64,000 bases of DNA, taken from the NCBI RefSeq assembly GCF_005862305.2, contig NZ_CP054021.1, positions 1,798,001 to 1,862,000 of the forward strand. Direction: 5' to 3'. The notes beneath the pieces are model-generated. The model made no database searches, was not told the DNA's origin, and worked only from the letters and a program-made list of their open reading frames with translations. A program made the position numbers and the translations under genes. Positions 53,270 to 64,000 of this stretch are shown one piece after another. Position 1 is the stretch's first letter; every line of letters begins with the position of its first letter. Source of the DNA: Rhizobium indicum. GTDB taxonomy: Bacteria > Pseudomonadota > Alphaproteobacteria > Rhizobiales > Rhizobiaceae.

Positions 53270-53304
53270 ATCGAAAAATCCGGGAGCCGAAAGGCCCCCG
53301 GATT
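53270..53304 (-). terminator. Intrinsic terminator of mmsA
   Basis: AATCCGGGAGCC (53277-53288), loop GAAA and GGCCCCCGGATT (53293-53304) pair with one mismatch. On the minus strand a TTTTTC tail follows. It lies 30 bases beyond the mmsA stop. Confidence 0.85.
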
Positions 53305-53333
53305 GCAGATTGAAGATTGGAAGCTTGTGAAGA

Positions 53334-54830
53334 TTACTTCATCGTCGGCATGACGAATTCGGCGCCGCTCTTGATGCCGGAGGGCCAGCGGGCGGTGACA
53401 GTCTTGGTCTTCGTCCAGAACTTGATCGAATCCGTCCCGTGCTGGTTGAGGTCGCCGAAGCTCGAGGCCTTCCAGCCGCCGAAGGAGTGGTAGGCGAGCG
53501 GAACCGGGATCGGAACGTTGATGCCGATCATGCCGATATTGATGCGCGAGGCAAAATCGCGGGCGGCATCGCCGTCGCGGGTGTAGATTGCAACGCCGTT
53601 GCCGTATTCGTGCTTCATCGGCAACGACAGCGCTTCCTCATAGTTGTTGGCGCGAACGACGGAGAGGACAGGTCCGAAGATTTCGGTCTTGTAGATATCC
53701 ATCTCCGGCGTGACGTGATCGAACAGGCAGCCGCCGACGAAATAGCCGTCTTCATAGCCCTGGAGTTTGAAATCGCGGCCGTCGACGACGAGCTTGGCGC
53801 CTTCCTCGATGCCGCGGTCGATCAGGCCGCGAACACGGGTATAGGCCTCCTTGGTGACGAGCGGGCCCATGTCGGCCTTGTCGTCGGTATAGGGGCCGAT
53901 GCGCAGGGATTCAATCTTCGGCGCCAGCTTCTCGACGAGGCGGTTGGCGGTTTCTTCGCCGACCGGAACGGCAACCGAGATTGCCATGCAGCGCTCGCCG
54001 GCCGAACCGTAGCCTGCGCCCATCAGCGCATTGACGGCCTGATCCAGGTCTGCATCCGGCATGATGATCATGTGGTTCTTGGCGCCGCCGAAGCACTGGG
54101 CGCGCTTGCCGTTCATCGCCGCGGTGCCATAGACGTAGCGGGCGATCGGCGTCGAGCCGACGAAGGAGACAGCGCCGATATCGGGATCGGTGAGGATCGC
54201 GTCGACGGCACCCTTGTCGCCATTGACGACGTTGAGGATGCCGGCGGGCAGGCCGGCCTCGATCATCAGTTCGGCGAGACGGATCGGCAGGGAGGGATCA
54301 CGCTCGGAGGGCTTCAAGATAAAAGCGTTGCCGCAGGCGATTGCCGGTGCAAACATCCACATCGGGATCATGCCGGGGAAATTGAAGGGGGTAATGCCGG
54401 CGCCGATGCCGACCGGCTGGCGGATCGAATACATGTCGATCGCCGGGCCTGCGCCCTCGGTGAACTCGCCCTTGGCAAGATGGGGAATGCCGCAGACGAA
54501 TTCGCAGACTTCGAGGCCGCGAATGACGTCGCCCTTGGCATCCTCGATCGTCTTGCCGTGCTCCTTGGAGAGGATTTCGGCAAGCTCGTCCATGTGCTTG
54601 TTCAGGAGTTCGACGAACTTGAAGAAGACGCGGGCGCGGCGCTGCGGATTGGTGGCAGCCCATTTCGGCTGCGCAGCCTTGGCGTTTTCGACGGCGGCAC
54701 GCAGTTCCTCGACGCTTGCGAGTGCGACCGTCGCCTGCACTTCGCCAGTCGCCGGATTGTAGACATTGCTCACGCGGCCGCTGGTGCCGGCAACATGTTT
54801 GCCGCCGATGAAATGACCGATCTCATGCAT
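53334..54830 (-). CDS. mmsA: Methylmalonate-semialdehyde dehydrogenase (CoA-acylating)
   Basis: The 498-residue enzyme has ITPFNFPGMIPMWMFAPAIACGNAFILKPSE and GSAGERCMAISVAVPVG, with the catalytic Cys near 281, and FGGWKASSFGDLNQHGTDSIKFWTKTKTVT at the end, all typical of MmsA (ALDH6). It turns methylmalonate semialdehyde into propionyl-CoA in valine degradation and, in rhizobia, in myo-inositol use (IolA). The LysR gene opposite may regulate it, by position only. Confidence 0.94.
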   Translation of the reverse strand: MHEIGHFIGGKHVAGTSGRVSNVYNPATGEVQATVALASVEELRAAVENAKAAQPKWAATNPQRRARVFFKFVELLNKHMDELAEILSKEHGKTIEDAKGDVIRGLEVCEFVCGIPHLAKGEFTEGAGPAIDMYSIRQPVGIGAGITPFNFPGMIPMWMFAPAIACGNAFILKPSERDPSLPIRLAELMIEAGLPAGILNVVNGDKGAVDAILTDPDIGAVSFVGSTPIARYVYGTAAMNGKRAQCFGGAKNHMIIMPDADLDQAVNALMGAGYGSAGERCMAISVAVPVGEETANRLVEKLAPKIESLRIGPYTDDKADMGPLVTKEAYTRVRGLIDRGIEEGAKLVVDGRDFKLQGYEDGYFVGGCLFDHVTPEMDIYKTEIFGPVLSVVRANNYEEALSLPMKHEYGNGVAIYTRDGDAARDFASRINIGMIGINVPIPVPLAYHSFGGWKASSFGDLNQHGTDSIKFWTKTKTVTARWPSGIKSGAEFVMPTMK

Positions 54831-54971
54831 GGGTGTTCCTCCTGTTTTTCGATGGCCGACAATCGCACTTCAATTTGCACAAATCAATGCGCTGATATAA
54901 GCAACCGTTGTGCGTAAATTATAGCCCTGTCGTTGTATTAGGCGCTGCGGCTGCTTCAAATTTGGCACCGC

Positions 54972-55001
54972 ACGCCGACAAGTCAAACGCCGACAAGTCA
55001 A
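54972..55001 (+). repeat. 15-bp tandem duplication
   Basis: ACGCCGACAAGTCAA occurs twice in a row (54972-54986, 54987-55001) in the region between divergent mmsA and the monooxygenase-LysR genes, about 20 bases before the latter's start. A further GGTCAAAC lies just after. It may be slippage or a regulator half-site pair. Confidence 0.6.
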
Positions 55002-55022
55002 ACCCTGGGGGAGGTCAAACCG

Positions 55023-55337
55023 ATGAGCCGGAAACCCGTTGTCAGAATGGCGGAGCTGGAGATCGATCCGGACACGCTTGAAACCTATTGCGCATTGCTT
55101 ACGGAAGAAATCGAAGCAGCCGTCGCGCTGGAAGACGGCGTCCTTTCCCTGAGCGCCGTTTCCATCAGGGACAACCCAAACCGGATCCGTATCCTTGAAG
55201 TCTACGCCGACCAGGAAGCATACGAGGCACATCTGCGGACACCGCATTTCCTTAAGTACAAGAACCAGACGGCGCACATGGTCACATCGCTGACACTTAT
55301 CGAGGTCGATCCGATCGCAATGCTTGCCAAGCCATGA
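55023..55337 (+). CDS. Antibiotic biosynthesis monooxygenase (ABM)-like quinol monooxygenase
   Basis: The 104-residue protein matches the ABM dimeric ferredoxin-like fold: VRMAELEIDPDTLETYCALLTEE, AVALEDGVLSLSAVSI and NRIRILEVYADQEAYEAHLRTPHFLKY. Related YgiN proteins oxidise quinols. GGGGAGG is properly spaced before the ATG. It overlaps the LysR gene by ATGA, so it may be under LysR control or co-expressed. Confidence 0.85.
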   Translation: MSRKPVVRMAELEIDPDTLETYCALLTEEIEAAVALEDGVLSLSAVSIRDNPNRIRILEVYADQEAYEAHLRTPHFLKYKNQTAHMVTSLTLIEVDPIAMLAKP

Positions 55338-56215
55338 ACTGGGACGATGTTCGTATTTTCCTCGCCGTCGCCCGCACCGGGCAGATCCTTGCCGCTTCGA
55401 AGCGGCTCGGGCTCAATCACGCCACGCTCTCGCGTCGACTGACTTCTCTCGAAGAGGCGCTGAAGACGCGGCTTTTCATCCGCCGCACGAATGGCTGCGA
55501 GCTGACGGCCGAAGGCGAAGTGTTCCTGGCATCCGCAGAGCGGATGGAAACGGAAATGCTCGCGGCACAGGCCAGCCTCGGCCATACCGATACGGCAATC
55601 GCCGGGACCGTGCGCGTCGGCGCGCCTGATGGGTTCGGCGTTTCCTTTCTTGCGCCGCGCATGGGCAGATTGATCGAGCGCCATCCGGAGCTGAAGATCC
55701 AGCTCGTACCGGTGCCGCGTTCTTTCTCACTCTCGCTGCGCGAGGCCGATATCGCCATCACGCTGGAGCGGCCCGAACAAGGCCGGCTCGTCTCCTCCAA
55801 GCTCACCGACTACACGCTCGGCCTTTATGCCTCGCGGGATTATCTGGCGTCACAAGGAGCGCCCGCCGATGTCGACGCGCTCAAGGCGCATCGCCGCATC
55901 GGCTATGTCGAAGACCTGATCTTCACCGCGTCACTGAATTTTTCCGGCGCAGTCATGCGGAGCTGGGATGCGGGCTTCGAGATTTCGACGGCGATCGGAC
56001 AGACGGAGGCGGTACGAACAGGTGCCGGCATCGGCATCCTGCACGATTATATCGCCAGGCAATATCCGGAACTCCAGCGCATTCTGCCGGAGGTTTCGAT
56101 CCGGCGCGCCTACTGGACGACTTATCACGAAACGGCGCGCGACCTCATGCGCGTCAGGACCGTCGCCGATTTTCTCCAGGAACTCGTCAGCGCCGAGCGG
56201 CACATTTTCCTTTAA
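55334..56215 (+). CDS. LysR-family transcriptional regulator
   Basis: The 293-residue protein has the LysR N-terminal helix-turn-helix (WDDVRIFLAVARTGQILAASKRLGLNHATLSRRLTSLEEALKTRLF) and a C-terminal effector domain (VRVGAPDGFGVSFLAPRM...). It is coupled to the monooxygenase gene rather than divergent from a target. Regulation of mmsA is possible because of the shared intergenic region. Its 3' end overlaps a small minus-strand gene by 4 bases. Confidence 0.9.
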   Translation: MNWDDVRIFLAVARTGQILAASKRLGLNHATLSRRLTSLEEALKTRLFIRRTNGCELTAEGEVFLASAERMETEMLAAQASLGHTDTAIAGTVRVGAPDGFGVSFLAPRMGRLIERHPELKIQLVPVPRSFSLSLREADIAITLERPEQGRLVSSKLTDYTLGLYASRDYLASQGAPADVDALKAHRRIGYVEDLIFTASLNFSGAVMRSWDAGFEISTAIGQTEAVRTGAGIGILHDYIARQYPELQRILPEVSIRRAYWTTYHETARDLMRVRTVADFLQELVSAERHIFL

Positions 56216-56379
56216 GTCTCGAAAGTGTGCTTTGCCGGCTCGTCGTTCTCGTCAGGATTGGGAACCGGTGCTTCGTCAGGCAGCCTGTCCGGCTCCGGTT
56301 CCTTGATCGGAGGTACCGGCTTCCAGCCGGGCCCGGGCATCGGCGGCTGGTCGGGAATGGGTTCGTTGGGCACGGACAT
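56212..56379 (-). CDS. Small proline-rich hypothetical protein
   Basis: The 55-residue protein starts MSVPNEPIPDQPPMPGPGW and has about 30% Pro plus acidic residues, ending EPAKHTFET. GGGAGG is well spaced before ATG 56379. No signal peptide, membrane helix or known domain is visible. It converges on the LysR gene with overlapping stops. I recall similar short Pro-rich proteins in rhizobia but know no function. Confidence 0.6.
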   Translation of the reverse strand: MSVPNEPIPDQPPMPGPGWKPVPPIKEPEPDRLPDEAPVPNPDENDEPAKHTFET

Positions 56380-56422
56380 GACCGCCTCCCTTTCATGATT
56401 TCAGTTTACGCGACGTTCGGGG

Positions 56423-56860
56423 CTATTTGTCCGGCTTCAGCGATTCGGCAGCACGCATCGGCATGCTATCGATGATGGCGAAGAGCTCGCCATCGGTAAT
56501 CGGCTCGCTGGCCTTGAGCTTGACGGTGCCGTCCTTGCCGAGAAGGAAAGCGGCGAATTCGCCGACCTCCGGCGCCTCGAGATCACGGCGGATGGCCTCA
56601 CCGTCGAGGCCGTCAGCCGCACCGAAGAGTGGTCGAACGCCGGCGCCGGAAATCTTCAGCACCACCAGGTCGCGATCATCGAGGGCTGAGCGATCGGCCA
56701 GCAAGTGATTTTCCTGCCGGGCGGCGCGGGAATTATCCCTGTCGGCGAAAACAACGAAGACGCGGTTCTTCCACTGGAACTGGGCGAGGCTTTCGACCGG
56801 CGCATAAGCGCTGTTGGTCACGTCGATCTTGGTCGCACCGTAGAGCAGGGTCTTCGACAT
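56423..56860 (-). CDS. DUF4174-domain protein
   Basis: The 145-residue protein has SLAQFQWKNRVFVVFADRDNSRAARQENHL, LVVLKISG and LLGKDGTVKLKASEPITDGELFAIIDSMPMRAAE, matching the DUF4174 fold, a small thioredoxin-like alpha/beta domain without the CxxC. GGGAGAATATGC precedes ATG 56860. Usual members have a signal peptide; this one does not, so it may be cytoplasmic. The role is unknown. Confidence 0.78.
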   Translation of the reverse strand: MSKTLLYGATKIDVTNSAYAPVESLAQFQWKNRVFVVFADRDNSRAARQENHLLADRSALDDRDLVVLKISGAGVRPLFGAADGLDGEAIRRDLEAPEVGEFAAFLLGKDGTVKLKASEPITDGELFAIIDSMPMRAAESLKPDK

Positions 56861-56954
56861 GCATATTCTCCCGTTAACATGGAGAACGGCCCCGGCGCGA
56901 CATGGGTTCCATCGAAACGATAGGAACCAGGTTTTCATTCTGATCGTGGGGAGA

Positions 56955-57031
56955 TGGTACGGTTGGGGGGTCTCGAACCTCCGACCTCAGGTGCCACAAA
57001 CCTGCGCTCTAACCAACTGAGCTACAACCGC
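56955..57031 (-). tRNA. tRNA-His (anticodon GTG), without encoded G-1
   Basis: The 77-base cloverleaf on the minus strand has acceptor GCGGTTG pairing with CAACCGT, anticodon stem CAGGT/ACCTG, loop TTGTGGC with GTG (56995-56997), the T-arm with TTCGAGA, discriminator A and encoded CCA. The base before G1 is T, not G, and the discriminator is A. This matches the known alphaproteobacterial tRNA-His type, which lacks the otherwise universal G-1:C73. Confidence 0.95.
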
Positions 57032-57110
57032 ATATATCGCGCTTGGCGCGACGGGGGTCACATACGAGGACTTGGCGAGGAATTCAAGTCCCATTCCTCG
57101 TCAATATACA

Positions 57111-57139
57111 AAAAGGCTGGACGCGAGGTCCAGCCTTTT
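57111..57139 (-). terminator. Terminator downstream of the phasin gene
   Basis: AAAAGGCTGGAC (57111-57122), loop GCGAG and GTCCAGCCTTTT (57128-57139) form a perfect 12-bp stem, and the T/A ends make it work in both directions. It stops the phasin transcript (ending at 57162) before tRNA-His. Confidence 0.88.
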
Positions 57140-57161
57140 ATCTCCGATCGGTAAGGACCGA

Positions 57162-57611
57162 TCAGGCAACCTTGAAGGAAGCCATGGCCTTTTCGGCGGC
57201 GTCCTTGGAGGGCTTTGCGAGCTTTTCGGCCACCTGCTTGGTGGTTTCCTGGATCGACTTGGCCTGCTCGACGGTGAGTTCGGCCTGCTTGCGGATGAAC
57301 GAGGTCTGCAGCTCGAAGAATTCGGCCGGCGACTTGACGCCGAGCAGCGCTTCGAAGTGCGACAGCGAGTTCTCGGAATTGATGCGCAGGATGTCGATCG
57401 CCTTCAGGCCGATCTCGACCGAGCCGGCCTGTGCCGTCTGGACGGTGGCTTCGAGCGTCTTGCCGGCTTCCTCGCCAGCGGTCTTCAGCTTGGCATAGGC
57501 ATCCTTCGACTGCTGAGCGCCCTTTTCGGCGAATTCACGGAAAGATTCCGTGAACTTGGATGGGTCGAAAGAAGCAATTGAAAAAACGTCGTCGGTCTTT
57601 ATGGTAGCCAT
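57162..57611 (-). CDS. Phasin family protein (PHB granule-associated)
   Basis: The 149-residue protein is helical: SFDPSKFTESFREFAEKGAQQSKDAYAKLKTAGEEAGKTLEATVQTAQAG, HFEALLGVKSPAEFFELQTSFIRKQAELTVEQ and a Lys/Ala-rich end, the pattern of Phasin_2 proteins that coat poly-3-hydroxybutyrate granules. AAGGA before ATG 57611 sets the start. Two TGC-rich palindromic sites lie upstream. Acetoacetyl-CoA synthetase, also tied to PHB, lies downstream in the window. Confidence 0.9.
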   Translation of the reverse strand: MATIKTDDVFSIASFDPSKFTESFREFAEKGAQQSKDAYAKLKTAGEEAGKTLEATVQTAQAGSVEIGLKAIDILRINSENSLSHFEALLGVKSPAEFFELQTSFIRKQAELTVEQAKSIQETTKQVAEKLAKPSKDAAEKAMASFKVA

Positions 57612-57681
57612 GGGTCGCATCCTTTGGGTTGAGGCAGCCGCTGCCTGCGTTAGTTGGATGATGCTTATATAAGACATTTCA

Positions 57682-57715
57682 TTGTGCATTGCAACAATTA
57701 TTGTGCAGTGCACAA
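57682..57715 (-). promoter_or_regulatory. TGC-rich palindromic sites upstream of phasin (PhaR-like operator?)
   Basis: TTGTGCAGTGCACAA (57701-57715) is a perfect 7-1-7 palindrome, and TTGTGCATTGCAACAA (57682-57697) is a looser copy. PhaR/AniA repressors of PHB genes in alphaproteobacteria bind TGC-rich repeats, and a similar TGCATTGCA lies before the acetoacetyl-CoA synthetase gene. The match is by appearance. Confidence 0.5.
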
Positions 57716-57824
57716 GACGTTAACCTTTCCGGCCGAAAACCCCCTCCTCTTCTGGACCGGCATGCGCCCCGCAGTTATTAATAAGCCGTTAATCTAAGAA
57801 GGCCGACAGCGACAAGGTTCGAAC

Positions 57825-61700
<3,876 letters not shown>

Positions 61701-61706
61701 TAAAGA

Positions 61707-61730
61707 AAAGGCAGCCAAGAGGCCGCCTTT
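61707..61730 (+). terminator. Probable terminator of the histidine kinase gene
   Basis: AAAGGCAGCC, loop AAGA and GGCCGCCTTT form a stem with one mismatch directly after the stop codon. Only three T residues follow, so it is weaker than the other terminators in this window. Confidence 0.55.
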
Positions 61731-61916
61731 GAAATTTGGTGCTGTTCAACAAGAGCTCAGTCGATCGACGTCATGTTTCGGAGGCCGGAAGGCCCCAGGC
61801 CGCATCGTTCATGTGCGGCCCCCAAGTTAGCTTCACCTTTGACAAACCTTTCTTAACGAAAGGTTTCCATGACAGGAAATTGATCAAGGGTGAAAGCTCG
61901 TAATCTACGATCGCTG

Positions 61917-63869
<1,953 letters not shown>

Positions 63870-63902
63870 TCAATCCTCCTCCCCAATGCCGTCCTTATAT
63901 CA

Positions 63903-63914
63903 TGCTGCATTGCA
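63903..63914 (-). promoter_or_regulatory. TGCAATGCA-type site upstream of acetoacetyl-CoA synthetase
   Basis: On the minus strand the bases read TGCAATGCAGCA, sharing the TGCAATGCA core with one of the two phasin-upstream sites. It lies about 35 bases before the start. Shared PhaR control of PHB genes is a possibility. Confidence 0.4.
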
Positions 63915-63950
63915 TTATAAAGCGCGGAACCGACGCGATCCGACGCCCAG

Positions 63951-64000
63951 AGTATGATGTCGAAAAGTGTGAGCGATTTTCGGACGACATCATGCTCCAA
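63951..64000. repeat. RIME-like palindrome at the right edge (cut by the window)
   Basis: ATGATGTCG then AAAA (63954-63966) faces TTTTCGG then CGACATCAT (to 63993). GTGTGAGCG in the loop matches the AAAAGTGTGCAGCG middle of the left-edge element. It is a second copy of the same repeat family. Confidence 0.65.

Overview
The window reads as chromosomal DNA of a fast-growing Rhizobium (R. etli / R. leguminosarum type). This rests on a RirA-type Rrf2 regulator beside a dpp operon, RIME-like palindromic intergenic repeats at both edges, a tRNA-His without a G at position -1, a PHB phasin, an acetoacetyl-CoA synthetase and high GC coding with many overlapping start/stop codons. No database search was possible, so family names come from motifs and remembered family sequence.

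Layout. 1-3573 is core genome: the end of an MFS exporter, a VOC protein, rlmE, a ppx/gppA phosphatase with a very basic N-terminus, and tRNA-Gln(CTG). Directly after the tRNA comes a 25 kb surface-polysaccharide region (about 3.6-28.6 kb). It starts with a decayed acyltransferase end and an intact SGNH-type acyltransferase, then divergent gmd-fcl (GDP-fucose), then a long, mostly coupled + strand run. That run holds glycosyltransferases, a DegT aminotransferase, a Wzm/Wzt ABC exporter with a C-terminal glycan-recognition domain, and a compact set resembling a nonulosonic-acid (legionaminic/pseudaminic-like) pathway: LegB-like dehydratase, nucleotidyltransferase, second SDR, radical SAM/SPASM enzyme, NeuB-like synthase, cytidylyltransferase, PseG-like protein, WbqC, PIG-L deacetylase and an MptE/Cst-like possible transferase. 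Remnants of rfbB and rmlA (dTDP-rhamnose genes) lie near its two ends, suggesting that an older polysaccharide locus was replaced.

28.7-38.4 kb is one giant minus-strand gene for a secreted RTX protein with an N-terminal serralysin-like zinc protease domain, about 33 repeat modules and a type I secretion tail. It contains a 2.9 kb internal duplication. Immediately upstream is a frameshifted remnant of an HlyD-type secretion adaptor. Then follow an ECF sigma/anti-sigma pair, a secreted TPR protein, a type III polyketide synthase with an ICMT-like methyltransferase, a DadA-like oxidoreductase, gluconokinase, dppABCDF, rirA, an M48 protease/DUF898 pair, mmsA, a monooxygenase-LysR pair, two small proteins, tRNA-His, a phasin, a 1291-residue PAS histidine kinase and acetoacetyl-CoA synthetase.

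How parts fit: gmd/fcl and the nonulosonate-like genes would supply activated sugars, the transferases assemble a glycan, and Wzm/Wzt exports it. RirA probably links iron status to its neighbourhood. Phasin and acetoacetyl-CoA synthetase share TGCAATGCA-like sites and a PHB role. The most unusual features are the nonulosonate-like block with its radical SAM enzyme and candidate transferase, and the RTX protease with its broken secretion partner.
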